From GCA-002772825 sp964560655 (GTDB taxonomy: Bacteria > Patescibacteriota > Minisyncoccia > GCA-002772825), in the NCBI GenBank assembly GCA_964560655.1, contig CAZLLR010000014.1, forward strand, positions 1-22,583: a stretch of 22,583 bases of DNA, given 5' to 3'. Made by a program: the position numbers and the translations under genes. The notes under the pieces are model-generated. The model was not told the origin of the DNA, ran no database searches, and was given only the letters and a program-made list of their open reading frames with translations. Below, in pieces: positions 1 to 11,066 of the stretch (position 1 is its first letter; each line of letters starts with the position of its first letter).

Positions 1-62
1 TGTACCCTCCCTGTCAAACCACCAACATTCTACGTTCTTTTTTATATATAAAATTTACAAAT

Positions 63-3108
<3,046 letters not shown>

Positions 3109-3183
3109 AAATCTATAAACTTTTTATATATTTGTTCTAATTTTAGCTACTATATTTAATTTTAAAAGTTCTATCATCCAGGG

Positions 3184-3211
3184 AAAAATAAAAACCGCTC
3201 ATTCAAGCGGC
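3184..3211 (-). terminator. terminator-like hairpin in the 23S leader
   Basis: Read on the minus strand, CCGCT, a 6-nt loop and AGCGG are followed directly by TTTTTATTTTT, the shape of an intrinsic terminator with a short stem. It lies about 100 nt downstream of the strong promoter at 3294-3321 and about 75 nt upstream of the 23S 5' end. It could end a short transcript, act as an attenuator, or be bypassed by antitermination. Confidence 0.55.
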
Positions 3212-3293
3212 AAAGGTTATATCCAAATAGAAGGAATTACCTCGTCCACTTGTCTAAACTTTTATTTATTATCATTCTCATAACTACCATACT

Positions 3294-3321
3294 ATTATAT
3301 ATATGCCGTTTCATAAGTCAA
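3294..3321 (-). promoter_or_regulatory. sigma70-type promoter upstream of 23S rRNA
   Basis: On the minus strand TTGACT (3316-3321) and a perfect TATAAT (3294-3299) are separated by 16 bp. This is one of the best promoter matches in the window. The expected start is near 3287, about 180 nt before the mature 23S 5' end. It is the most likely 23S promoter, although a terminator-like hairpin lies between the two. Confidence 0.75.
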
Positions 3322-3357
3322 CCCCGCCCCATCGCTTGCAAACGATGGGGCGGGGTT
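3320..3357 (-). terminator. 15-bp GC-rich hairpin after the TM-helix gene
   Basis: A perfect 15-bp stem (AACCCCGCCCCATCG with its complement, 8-nt loop) lies about 40 nt after the stop of the minus-strand gene at 3398-4075. It overlaps the outer 2 bp of the 23S -35 box. No T-tract follows on the minus strand, so it is either a terminator without the classical tail or an insulating structure. A weaker hairpin (CTAAAC/GTTTAG) sits next to it at 3361-3381. Confidence 0.5.
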
Positions 3358-3397
3358 AGACTAAACGACTCTATAGTTTAGACGATAAGTAAATCGA

Positions 3398-4075
3398 TTA
3401 TTTGCTTATATCATTCTTCAACTTCTCGATATAACGAGCAGCAGCTTCCTTCCCTCCAAGACCGAAAGAAAGACCACCTGCGATAGCAAGCATAGCTATT
3501 AGACCTGTAAATAAAGTCTGAGCAAAAGGACCAGCAATTCCTAACTGTGAAAGCATCACAAGGATTGCAAAGATCCAAATAGCCCATTTAGCTACTCCTC
3601 CTAAGAGGTCAGCCGAAGGAAGGTCAGCAGCTTTAGCTGAACCTGCGACGATCCTTTTTGCTGCGTCAGCAACAAGGGCTGCAACAACAAGAATTATTGC
3701 TGCCACTATTACGTTCGGCAAGTAAGCAAGTATCATTTGCAAGAAAACGTTGACCTGACTTAGGCCAAACACATCAGCAATAGCTACAAAGAATACGATG
3801 ATTATAAACCATCTAACCAATCCCCCTATGAAAGCGCCAGAATCAAGACGAAAGCCTGCTTTTGAAAGAGGCTCTTCTGCTCCAATATTCTGAAGCACTC
3901 TATCAACCTTCAATGATCGTATAAGTTGAGAGATTAATCTACCTATAACTACCGCTATTATCCATCCAATGATGAATATAATAATGGCGACAATCAACTT
4001 AGGCACAAAACCCAAAACCCCAATCCATACATCCTGAAAAGAAGTAGTTAGTATATCACTCCAATTTTGTAACAT
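3398..4075 (-). CDS. small TM-helix membrane protein (MscS-related)
   Basis: A 225-residue, almost wholly hydrophobic protein with about five predicted membrane segments (roughly residues 20-45, 87-108, 117-137, 160-178 and 185-205). The Gly/Ala-rich last helix (AIAGGLSFGLGGKEAAARY) resembles the conserved TM-helix repeat found next to MscS-type channel pores and is probably the pore-lining part. The soluble beta and C-terminal domains of MscS are absent, so true mechanosensitive gating is only an inference. The role is probably ion flux or osmotic stress response at the cytoplasmic membrane. The gene stands alone between the 23S leader and the lamin-tail gene. TATAAT lies 1 nt before the ATG, too close for a normal start point, so the promoter is probably elsewhere in the 214-nt gap at 4076-4289, which also holds a 6-bp hairpin (CCCGCC/GGCGGG at 4175-4189). 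Confidence 0.8.
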   Translation of the reverse strand: MLQNWSDILTTSFQDVWIGVLGFVPKLIVAIIIFIIGWIIAVVIGRLISQLIRSLKVDRVLQNIGAEEPLSKAGFRLDSGAFIGGLVRWFIIIVFFVAIADVFGLSQVNVFLQMILAYLPNVIVAAIILVVAALVADAAKRIVAGSAKAADLPSADLLGGVAKWAIWIFAILVMLSQLGIAGPFAQTLFTGLIAMLAIAGGLSFGLGGKEAAARYIEKLKNDISK

Positions 4076-4289
4076 AATTATATTTTATTTCGTTTTAATT
4101 AATAAAGTTATTCCGCCGACCCATTAGTCCATTAACGTTATGGAAAAAATGGAGCAGACAAATATGCATATTTACCCGCCAGAGGCGGGATAACTTCAAA
4201 AAATCGACCTTTTCTAAAGTTATATATATAATAACTTCTATTTGAATCTATTATAATACCCAGTTGTGGATAAAGAATAAATCTTTACA

Positions 4290-5723
4290 TCAAGCAGATT
4301 CGCTAAAGCGTCTCATAAGGACGACACCTAAGACCCCTACTACGCTAAAACCGACGATGAAAAAGATCCACTTATTACTCTTCTTATCTTTACCTGAGAA
4401 AGAGATTATGCTCGCTTCCTTTCCATTGCCTTGCGACACGATGTTATTTTGGGGCAAAACTTTAGACACCACTATGTCACTCTTTGGTGTCACCTTTAGT
4501 GCAACCTTATTGTTTTTACTTGTATCTACTGTCTCAGGCTTAGGACTTAAAATATCTGCCTTATAAACTTCTAGAGGATTACTCTTGACTACACTAAAGT
4601 TAGTATCAAACGAATAGAATATGGGGCCGTTTGGGTAAAGAAGGTTCACTTTCTTGCTATAGTCTATCTTTAAACTTGTTACCGAAAAAGGAAGGTTCAA
4701 ACTACTCGTCGCTTTGATGATGCTATTTTTTGGAAAAGCAAAAAATACGTTCCCAGACTCCAGCAACCAATAAGAGATATTTGTTTCTTCACCAGAATTA
4801 TTATGAAGCTCTATTAAAAGCTCTCCATCAGGGTTAATCTCAACATTAGAAATAGTAAGTTTAGCTTCAGTAATTTTCACGTCTATTCTACTCGTCGCCG
4901 AATACTCACTAGAGGACACATCTAAGAACACTGCATAATCTCCCGGGTAATTATAGACATGGGTTACATTTTTACCTTCTTTAGAAGATCCATCGCCGAA
5001 ATTCCACACAAACCTAGCATTCGAAAGTGGTTCCTTCTTAAGACCTAATGCTTCCCCTTCAAAGCTTACAATACCTCCAACAATACCCACCTTATCACCA
5101 CCAGAGAAAGCATATATTTGAGGGGCGGTAGGGAAAGGCAAAGGATTAATTGAATTAGGCGAAGGTACTTGAACCAAAACCTGAGGATCTTCACTAGGTA
5201 TTACCACAACCGCATCACTAGCATTTGAAGAACCCGGTGTTGGAGCCCCCGCTATCCATTTTCCATTTACTAACTGCAGAGAATCCCCGTCTCCGCCAGC
5301 TCCCCACTCAGGGAGATAATCCACCTGATCAATATCATTTAAGGCTTCGTCTCTTAGTATCAAAGTCTCTCCGCTCTGCTTTAGAGAAAATGAGCTATCA
5401 AAGACGACTCCACTAAACCCCGGCCAATCTATCAGAAACTTTTCTGCGTTGTCAGCTATGACAGCATATCCACCCGAAGCAATAAAAGCGTCGTTTCCAC
5501 TAAAAAGATTTAAGGCATGATTAGTCTTATTTTCATAAAGTTTCCAAGTACTTAAGTCCACCTGTTCGCTTCCAGTATTTTTAACTTCAATCCATTCCCT
5601 TCCGGTGTCTGATCCTTCCCCTTTCTTCAAGTCATACATAATCTCATTTATAACTACTGTCCCAAAAACCACCTTGGGTACAAAAATAAATATTAGTATA
5701 AAAAGAAGAATATAAACTTTCAC
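4290..5723 (-). CDS. secreted lamin-tail/PKD domain protein, C-terminally anchored
   Basis: A surface or secreted protein of about 477 residues. An N-terminal hydrophobic signal sequence is followed by a lamin-tail domain at about 25-170 (starting VVINEIMYD, with EWIEVKNTG), a PKD domain at about 215-290 (WNFGDGSS and YPGDYAVFLDV), a second lamin-tail-like beta domain at about 290-395, a Ser/Lys-rich linker, and a C-terminal membrane helix at about 455-473 followed by RR. Lamin-tail and PKD modules are common in extracellular adhesive or structural proteins. The substrate is unknown. The gene directly follows the VirD4-like ATPase: a GTG start at 5723 lies 1 nt after that stop, and an in-frame TTG at 5732 would overlap it by 8 nt. 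I prefer GTG because it gives a typical signal peptide (MKVYILLF). The tight coupling suggests co-expression and perhaps a shared process at the cell surface. Confidence 0.8.
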   Translation of the reverse strand: MKVYILLFILIFIFVPKVVFGTVVINEIMYDLKKGEGSDTGREWIEVKNTGSEQVDLSTWKLYENKTNHALNLFSGNDAFIASGGYAVIADNAEKFLIDWPGFSGVVFDSSFSLKQSGETLILRDEALNDIDQVDYLPEWGAGGDGDSLQLVNGKWIAGAPTPGSSNASDAVVVIPSEDPQVLVQVPSPNSINPLPFPTAPQIYAFSGGDKVGIVGGIVSFEGEALGLKKEPLSNARFVWNFGDGSSKEGKNVTHVYNYPGDYAVFLDVSSSEYSATSRIDVKITEAKLTISNVEINPDGELLIELHNNSGEETNISYWLLESGNVFFAFPKNSIIKATSSLNLPFSVTSLKIDYSKKVNLLYPNGPIFYSFDTNFSVVKSNPLEVYKADILSPKPETVDTSKNNKVALKVTPKSDIVVSKVLPQNNIVSQGNGKEASIISFSGKDKKSNKWIFFIVGFSVVGVLGVVLMRRFSESA

Positions 5724-5724
5724 G

Positions 5725-7590
5725 TTAATCAAATTTTATATTTTGCCCCGGTTTCAATGTGCCACTTTTATTTTTTGTCGGAGGTTCATCAGGACTTATA
5801 ATCTCATTCAAAGCCTCTCTTAGTGCGCTTAAGTTAGCGCTTGCTTTAGGCGACTGTTTATTACTAGAAAAATCCTTAGACCTAACTTTAGTCTTGTCAA
5901 AGGCATTTTCCTTATCTTTCAATACACTAAGCGAAGCGACGGACTTCTTATCCTCCTTTTTCTCATCTACTTTTTGCTTCTTCACTATGTCTGATTTGGA
6001 CACATTTTTTTTAAGAGAACTTTTCTTATGATCTTTACAATAGATAGCCCTGCTGTCATCCGGCTCGAAAGGGACATATGTCTTCTTACCACAAACTGAA
6101 CATTCGGCAGAAAACATCTGGGTAGGTTCCTTACTCGGAGCTTCCTCCTTCACTGCTTTTTGCTCCGGAGATTTTTGGCCGACAACCTTCTCTCCTATTT
6201 TTTTATGTGCGACAAACGGCTTCTTCTCAAAAGACTTATCATCTTTCTTAGCCATGATAGAATTAGGCTTGTTTAGTAAAACAGGAGTATCTTCCTCATG
6301 CCAATCTTTTATCATCTCCTCTACCTTATTTCTAGGGAGAGTATAATCCTTCCTAGAAGCCTCTATGATCCTATCCTTAAAAGAATGTTCTAGCTTAGGT
6401 ATAGGGGGTAGTGTAGATGCAGAAAAGGGCCTTGAGCCCACGCCATCTATCATCAAGCGCAGATATATCTGAGTAAATCCAAGGTTCACTATGTCTTGCG
6501 CTATAAACTCAGGGGCGAACTCCTTCTCTAAGACGTCAGCATCGTAAGCGCCCACACGAAACACTATCATAGTACCTACGTTACCAAAGACCGCTGCATT
6601 TACTTCTTCTGACATTTGCTCTATATACTGATGAGCAATAGTTAGATTCAACTTATACTTCCTAGATTCAGACAAGATGTCAGCAAAAGACTTATTAGCG
6701 AAAGATTGAAATTCATCAACATAAAAATAAAATTGAGGAAGACCCTCCAGCTCCGCTCTTGAGACATCGGCTCGAGACATCGCTGCAAGATAAATCTTCG
6801 TGATAAGCATACTACCTAGGAGGTTTGCGTTTTGCTCACCAAGTCGCCCTTTTGAAAGGTTTATGATGATGATCTTCTTCTCATCCATTGCCTTACGCAT
6901 GTCAAAGCTAGTCCTTGGCTGACCAATAATATTTCTTATTATGGGATTTGAAGTGAATTGCCCTATCTTATTTTGGATAGCTGGTGTCGCTTCTTGAGCG
7001 TATCTGTCTGTGTACTTAGCAAACTCATCTACCCAGAAGGATTTCACCCCAGGATCAGTAACATTATCTACAACCTTCTTCCTATATTTCTTATCAGCGA
7101 GCATCCTATTGATACCCATAAGAGTTGCGTCTGGATATTCCAAGAGAGCAAGGAGTGTGTTGCTTAGAATATATGACATCCTAGCAGACCAAGCATCAAC
7201 CCAGATCTTCTCAAAAGTACTCATGAGGCCTGACACCACTAAGTGGCGCTTATCATAACCAACATCTTCTAATATGTTAAAAGAAAAAGGATATTCTGTG
7301 TCAAAAGGAGCAAAGTAGATCACATCATTAATACGATCTTCCGGCACATAATCAAGGAGAAGCTCAGCTGAGCTTCCATGAGGGTCTATGAAAGCGACAC
7401 CTTCTCCGTTCTGGATATCTTGCACGGCCATATTCTCAAGCATGGTAGATTTACCCATACCTGTCTTTCCTATGACATATACATGCTTAGTCCTATCTTC
7501 CTTCTTTATACCAAAGCGTTGATGTTTATTTCTAAAGTCCGCTTCAGCAAAATATGTAATGCCTACGATGTCTTTATTTTCCTTTTCCAT
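5725..7590 (-). CDS. VirD4/TraG-like AAA ATPase with C-terminal zinc ribbon
   Basis: A 621-residue P-loop ATPase of the VirD4/TraG/HerA-like class (DNA-binding domain of type IV secretion systems). The Walker A motif is GKTGMGKST at 41-49. The Walker B motif is FYFYVDEFQ with D292 and E293. A sensor-like HQYIEQM lies near 320. The ATPase core ends near residue 430, and a Lys/Glu-rich linker follows. A small zinc ribbon C497-x2-C500-x17-C518-x2-H521 is followed by another charged, probably disordered tail. Full VirD4 proteins have N-terminal membrane helices, which are missing here. The N-terminus is soluble, so membrane attachment would need a partner. A plausible role is energising DNA or protein transport across the envelope, as in other CPR genomes that carry one such ATPase beside pilus-like genes. 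It is co-transcribed with the lamin-tail gene downstream. Its own promoter predicts a leaderless message. Confidence 0.85.
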   Translation of the reverse strand: MEKENKDIVGITYFAEADFRNKHQRFGIKKEDRTKHVYVIGKTGMGKSTMLENMAVQDIQNGEGVAFIDPHGSSAELLLDYVPEDRINDVIYFAPFDTEYPFSFNILEDVGYDKRHLVVSGLMSTFEKIWVDAWSARMSYILSNTLLALLEYPDATLMGINRMLADKKYRKKVVDNVTDPGVKSFWVDEFAKYTDRYAQEATPAIQNKIGQFTSNPIIRNIIGQPRTSFDMRKAMDEKKIIIINLSKGRLGEQNANLLGSMLITKIYLAAMSRADVSRAELEGLPQFYFYVDEFQSFANKSFADILSESRKYKLNLTIAHQYIEQMSEEVNAAVFGNVGTMIVFRVGAYDADVLEKEFAPEFIAQDIVNLGFTQIYLRLMIDGVGSRPFSASTLPPIPKLEHSFKDRIIEASRKDYTLPRNKVEEMIKDWHEEDTPVLLNKPNSIMAKKDDKSFEKKPFVAHKKIGEKVVGQKSPEQKAVKEEAPSKEPTQMFSAECSVCGKKTYVPFEPDDSRAIYCKDHKKSSLKKNVSKSDIVKKQKVDEKKEDKKSVASLSVLKDKENAFDKTKVRSKDFSSNKQSPKASANLSALREALNEIISPDEPPTKNKSGTLKPGQNIKFD

Positions 7591-7598
7591 TTAGAAAA

Positions 7599-7628
7599 AT
7601 TATACCACATTCGCCAAAAACATGTAAA
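7599..7628 (-). promoter_or_regulatory. promoter of the VirD4-like ATPase, leaderless type
   Basis: On the minus strand TTTACA (7623-7628), an 18-bp spacer and TATAAT (7599-7604) preceded by TGG (extended -10). The -10 box ends 8 nt before the ATG at 7590, so transcription should start 1-2 nt before the start codon. Confidence 0.65.
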
Positions 7629-7692
7629 ACCCTCAACGACTAATCTTCTGTATCGGTTGAGCCGTTGGGTATTCGCGCATTACCACAAGCTA

Positions 7693-7720
7693 TTGACAAA
7701 TAGTAAAAAAAGAACATAAT
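7693..7720 (+). promoter_or_regulatory. promoter of a predicted small RNA
   Basis: Perfect TTGACA (7693-7698), a 16-bp spacer and CATAAT (7715-7720). It points away from the flanking minus-strand genes and toward the hairpin at 7745-7799. No reading frame follows it. Confidence 0.6.
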
Positions 7721-7726
7721 ATTAAT

Positions 7727-7804
7727 TGGATATATCCATCGTACCCCTACCAGAGAGGTAGAGAAGCTGACCTCCCAGCTCTCTATCTTTACGGTAGGGT
7801 TTTT
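7727..7804 (+). ncRNA. predicted hairpin small RNA with ACCUCC apical loop
   Basis: Downstream of a good promoter, about 78 nt fold into one long interrupted hairpin. The outer stem is CCCTACC (7745-7751) with GGTAGGG (7793-7799), the middle stem is GGTAGAG with CTCTATC, and the inner stem is AGCTG (7765-7769) with CAGCT (7776-7780). The apical loop is ACCTCC (7770-7775). Five T residues (7800-7804) follow the outer stem, so the same hairpin can end transcription. The loop matches the anti-Shine-Dalgarno core of 16S rRNA, as C-rich loops do in some regulatory RNAs. I do not recognise a known family. It is not 4.5S RNA, which needs a different conserved loop. The alternative is a terminator with an unusually structured stem. 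Confidence 0.5.
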
Positions 7805-7852
7805 ATATTACTCATTCTTATTTTTGATATAAAGTAAGATCTCCTCATTTAC

Positions 7853-9037
7853 TTAATCTAGAGCCTCTCTTGTGTAAGTGTTCGCTGCGTCCCACAACAT
7901 CCAACTCGTTAAGCCTGCATCATATACAGCTTGCTTCTGAGCGCGGACCATATCTGGTGTGTAGTTAACTGGATAATCATTATCTTGAAGCCATGGTCGG
8001 AGCTTTAGAGGAGTGGAAGTAGCAGCGGTAAGTCTTTTTACTGCCTCATCCATAGAGAACTTCACTATCTCATATGGGTGCGCATTCACATTTTTATAAC
8101 CTATAAACCCTTTCGGGTAATGTGACGGATACACCATTGGAGATATAAAGTCAAAATACGGTTCAGCATACTCAAGTATCTGCCCTATGTTTAAATCATC
8201 TTTATTAGTCGTCGTCATGCCAAAGAGATCTGCCGAGAGGACCACGCCGGTATCCTTCAATCCATCGTGAAGATATGCAAAGAAATCTCTCAAGACGACA
8301 GCTTTGCCAAAGTTCGTATCAGCCAAAATCTCTTCTTCGCTGAAAGGATAATACATATTTTTCATATCGCCATCTGAAGGGAAGCGAATATAGTCAAAAT
8401 TAAGCTCATCAAAGCCGGCTAAGTACGACTCCTTACTCAGGGACACTATGTAACTCCACATATCTTCTGCCCCTGGGTCTATATAACTTATCCCCTTCCT
8501 GTCTTTCCATAGGGCATTTTTATCACTCTCTTTCTTAATGGAGAGTTCAGGGTAAAGATTCGCATAATACGGATCTTGAAAGACAGTGATCCTCCCTACT
8601 ACATAGATCCCCTTCTGATGCAGGGTCTCTATAAATTCTCTCATGTCGCGAACTTTACAACCTGGGCCACCATAACCTTCAAGGGTAGGTTCCTCAACTC
8701 TAAAGGAAATAGTCCCCGAGTAATCTTTTATATCTATAATGATAGTGTTAAGCTCAGTCTCCTCTACGAGCCTTACGATGTTCTTCCTTATACTCGGTGT
8801 GCCTGCCACACAAGCTGTCATATATACACCTTTCACCGCCTCTGGAGTATCAAGGTGGGTTGCTACGAAGACTTTTTCTTCAATTCTTTTTTCATCCACG
8901 CTTATATTTTTTTGCTTAGGATTATCGGCACTGTTTGCCTCATATTCAAGAGGCTTAAGTAAAGAAGGAGAGGCAAAAAAAAGCAAGCCAGAAGCCATCA
9001 AAAAAATTCCACTTAAATATATTTTTTTCTTCGACAT
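7853..9037 (-). CDS. putative secreted glycoside hydrolase (DUF4015)
   Basis: A 394-residue protein with an N-terminal signal/anchor (KKKIYLSGIFLMASGLLFFAS), a short linker, then a TIM-barrel domain from about residue 68 to the end. Family landmarks are KGVYMTA near 69-75, NTIIIDIKDYSG near 97-108, and GFDELNFDYIRFPSDG near 208-223, where D210, E211 and D215 lie at a strand end typical of glycosidase active sites. This is the DUF4015 family of putative glycosidases related to the GH13-type barrel. A substrate such as cell-surface polysaccharide is inferred from family and export only. The length is usual for the family. It is the first gene upstream of the ATPase on the same strand but is separated from it by 260 nt containing the predicted small RNA. 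TATAAT abuts the ATG directly, too close to act as its -10 box. Confidence 0.8.
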   Translation of the reverse strand: MSKKKIYLSGIFLMASGLLFFASPSLLKPLEYEANSADNPKQKNISVDEKRIEEKVFVATHLDTPEAVKGVYMTACVAGTPSIRKNIVRLVEETELNTIIIDIKDYSGTISFRVEEPTLEGYGGPGCKVRDMREFIETLHQKGIYVVGRITVFQDPYYANLYPELSIKKESDKNALWKDRKGISYIDPGAEDMWSYIVSLSKESYLAGFDELNFDYIRFPSDGDMKNMYYPFSEEEILADTNFGKAVVLRDFFAYLHDGLKDTGVVLSADLFGMTTTNKDDLNIGQILEYAEPYFDFISPMVYPSHYPKGFIGYKNVNAHPYEIVKFSMDEAVKRLTAATSTPLKLRPWLQDNDYPVNYTPDMVRAQKQAVYDAGLTSWMLWDAANTYTREALD

Positions 9038-9147
9038 TATATTTTAATTTTAAATCAAATTTATCTAAAAAGCTAATTAAAGTATAAAAAGAAATCACAA
9101 AAAATAGGCTTATTTAAAAGTATTTTATGCAACCGCGTGGCAAGGTA

Positions 9148-9175
9148 TTGCTAAATATCTGTTTTTCACTATAAT
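9148..9175 (+). promoter_or_regulatory. promoter of rpsA
   Basis: TTGCTA (9148-9153), a 16-bp spacer and TATAAT (9170-9175), which ends 12 nt before the ATG. The predicted 5' UTR is only about 5 nt and has no Shine-Dalgarno sequence. Confidence 0.65.
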
Positions 9176-9187
9176 AAGATATCAAGT

Positions 9188-10309
9188 ATGAATACATTAA
9201 CAGAACCAACAAAAGACGTAGCAACAGGAATCATGGACCTTCTCCTAAAGAAGGATATTATCCCTCACCCTAGAATTAACGAACTTGCAGAAGGGAAAGT
9301 TATAGGCAAAGAACAATCTTCTATTTTTGTGGATATTTTTCCTTTTGGAACGGGCATAATATATGGAAGAGAGTTCAATAATGCCCGAGACGTGATAAAG
9401 ACTCTAAAGCCAGGCGACTCTATAAGTGCGAAGGTGGTAGAAGTTGAAAATGAAGACGGCTACATAGAACTCTCACTCAAAGAAGCTAGGCAAGAGAAGA
9501 TTTGGAGTGAAGTTGAAGAAACACAGAAAAGTAATATTGCCTTAAGCCTTAATGTCACAGACGCTAACAAAGGCGGGCTTATCATGGAATGGAAAGGGAT
9601 TCCAGGTTTCTTGCCTGCATCACAGCTCAAACCTGATCACTATCCAAGGATTGAAGATGGCGACAAAGAGAAGATCCTTCAAGAACTAAAGAAGCTTGTA
9701 GGGACTAAACTTGCCGTTACTATCATAGGCAGTGACCAGAGTGAAGGAAGAATTATATTGTCAGAGAAGAAGATGGAATCAGAAGAGCTTAAAGAGGTAG
9801 TAGAAAAATACAAAATAGAGGATATTATAGAAGGAAATATCACTGGAGTAGTTGACTTTGGAATTTTTATAAAGATTGAAGAAGGACTTGAGGGATTAGC
9901 TCACATATCTGAGCTCGACTGGACACTTATAGAGAATCCTGGGGCTCTCTTTAAGGTAGGTGAGAAAGTAAAAGCTAAAATCATAGATATAAAAGATGGC
10001 AAGATATCACTTTCAGTAAAAGCTCTAAAGCCAAACCCATGGGAGAAAGCAAAAGATAAATACAAAAAAGGTGACATCATAAAAGGGGTTATTATAAAGT
10101 TCAACAGACATGGAGCACTAGCGAGCATAGAAGAAGGAGTCGCTGGGCTCGTCCACATCTCTGAATTCGGCACAGAAGAAGAAATGAAGAAAAAGTTAGA
10201 GCTCGGTAAATCATATGCCTTCCAGATAACACTCTTTGACCCTAAAGAGAAAAAGTTAACTCTAAACTACGCAGAAGAAGGAAAAGCTATCATTGAAACA
10301 GAACAATAA
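9188..10309 (+). CDS. rpsA: ribosomal protein bS1
   Basis: A 373-residue protein with four S1/OB-fold RNA-binding domains at about 32-98, 115-195, 210-278 and 295-362. Domains 3 and 4 carry the typical GxVVDFGIFIKI...GLEGLAHISEL and GxxxKFNRHGALASI...GVAGLVHISEF patterns. S1 binds mRNA on the 30S subunit and helps initiation on messages without a strong Shine-Dalgarno sequence, which fits the lack of such sequences in this window. E. coli S1 has six domains; four is a common short bacterial form. The ATG at 9188 is supported by the promoter just upstream. The gene is transcribed alone and converges on pth, with a shared palindromic terminator between them. Confidence 0.9.
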   Translation: MNTLTEPTKDVATGIMDLLLKKDIIPHPRINELAEGKVIGKEQSSIFVDIFPFGTGIIYGREFNNARDVIKTLKPGDSISAKVVEVENEDGYIELSLKEARQEKIWSEVEETQKSNIALSLNVTDANKGGLIMEWKGIPGFLPASQLKPDHYPRIEDGDKEKILQELKKLVGTKLAVTIIGSDQSEGRIILSEKKMESEELKEVVEKYKIEDIIEGNITGVVDFGIFIKIEEGLEGLAHISELDWTLIENPGALFKVGEKVKAKIIDIKDGKISLSVKALKPNPWEKAKDKYKKGDIIKGVIIKFNRHGALASIEEGVAGLVHISEFGTEEEMKKKLELGKSYAFQITLFDPKEKKLTLNYAEEGKAIIETEQ

Positions 10310-10330
10310 ACTAGCCTTAGTGCTCAAATA

Positions 10331-10372
10331 ATTAAACGGCTCATTCGCTACATAGCGAATGAGCCGTTTAAT
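10331..10372 (+). terminator. bidirectional terminator between rpsA and pth
   Basis: A perfect 20-bp inverted repeat with a 2-nt centre, starting ATTAAACGGCTCATTCG. AT-rich flanks let it work in both directions between the convergent rpsA and pth genes. The AAACGGCTCA arm recurs in the stem-loops at 18126 and 21559. Confidence 0.8.
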
Positions 10373-10381
10373 TTATAAAGA

Positions 10382-10969
10382 TTAATTATATACACTCATC
10401 GCCATTTGATAACCTTCAGTAGATATCATCGAAAGAGCTCTATAGATCTTTTTAGAGACTTTTTTTATAGAATCACGTTCTTTCGGCTTGAATTCACCAA
10501 GAATAAAGTCTATTACTTTTTCCTCCCCTTGAGGTTTCTTTACTTTCCCCTTTGAGGTAGAAGGAGAGACACCAACTCTTATCCTTATAAACTCTTTTGT
10601 CTTTAAACTTCGAACTATAGACTCAAGCCCCCTGTGTCCACCAGAGCCACGATTAAAGGATATCTTGAAAGTGCCAAGAGCCAAGTCCAAATCATCATAG
10701 ATCACAACTAAATTTTGCGCTTTTTTCTTACTTGTAATAACAGGCTTTAGTGATAGGCCGGACTTATTCATAAAAGTCTCTGGTAATATTACTTCCACTT
10801 TTTCTTTTTCTATTTTCCCTCCTGATACAAGAGCTTTTAATTTCTTATCAAGAGAAAATTCAGGGAACTTTTCTTTCTTAGAAAAAGCTTCCGCGATAAT
10901 CCTGCCAGTGTTGTGCCGGCTGTCTTTATATTCTTCACCTGGGTTACCAAGTCCTACTATATAATGCAT
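10382..10969 (-). CDS. pth: peptidyl-tRNA hydrolase
   Basis: A 195-residue Pth that cleaves peptidyl-tRNA released from stalled ribosomes so the tRNA can be reused; cytoplasmic. It shows the N-terminal VGLGNPG (5-11) with N9, the catalytic H19 in SRHNTGR, the MNKSG motif with N68, YDDLDL with D92 and D93, and GSGGHRGLESI near 109-118. The usual Asn of the last motif (GGHNGL) is Arg here, a modest deviation at a tRNA-contact residue. The length is normal. The start is fixed by a promoter whose -10 box ends 6 nt before the ATG. The gene is divergent from lepB with under 100 nt between them, so the two promoters lie almost back to back. Confidence 0.93.
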   Translation of the reverse strand: MHYIVGLGNPGEEYKDSRHNTGRIIAEAFSKKEKFPEFSLDKKLKALVSGGKIEKEKVEVILPETFMNKSGLSLKPVITSKKKAQNLVVIYDDLDLALGTFKISFNRGSGGHRGLESIVRSLKTKEFIRIRVGVSPSTSKGKVKKPQGEEKVIDFILGEFKPKERDSIKKVSKKIYRALSMISTEGYQMAMSVYN

Positions 10970-10975
10970 CTTGTA

Positions 10976-11004
10976 ATTATATTATTTTTATCTATTTTAA
11001 GCAA
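10976..11004 (-). promoter_or_regulatory. promoter of pth, leaderless type
   Basis: On the minus strand TTGCTT (10999-11004), a 17-bp spacer and TATAAT (10976-10981). Only 6 nt separate the -10 box from the ATG at 10969, so the message should be leaderless. Confidence 0.75.
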
Positions 11005-11030
11005 AAAATATAAGAACACTTATAAAGTCC

Positions 11031-11059
11031 TTGCGTCAAGCGAGATTAAGGTGTATATT
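11031..11059 (+). promoter_or_regulatory. promoter of the lepB-hisS-rpsU operon, leaderless type
   Basis: TTGCGT (11031-11036), a 17-bp spacer and TATATT (11054-11059), with 7 nt to the ATG at 11067. The box positions argue that lepB starts at 11067 rather than at the longer upstream frame. Confidence 0.6.
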
Positions 11060-11066
11060 TATCTTA

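Noticed and set aside
7745..7804. Hairpin at 7745-7799 as 4.5S/SRP RNA or a riboswitch
   Set aside because: The SRP loop sequences (GGTCAGGTC, GGAAGCAGC) are absent, and the element is not oriented into a downstream gene.
8576..9047. Plus-strand frames opposite the DUF4015 gene
   Set aside because: They are shadows of the minus-strand gene with no domain, promoter or sensible composition.
11031..11066. Extended lepB start at 11031
   Set aside because: The codon lies on the likely -35 box, and the extra residues do not fit a signal peptidase N-terminus.
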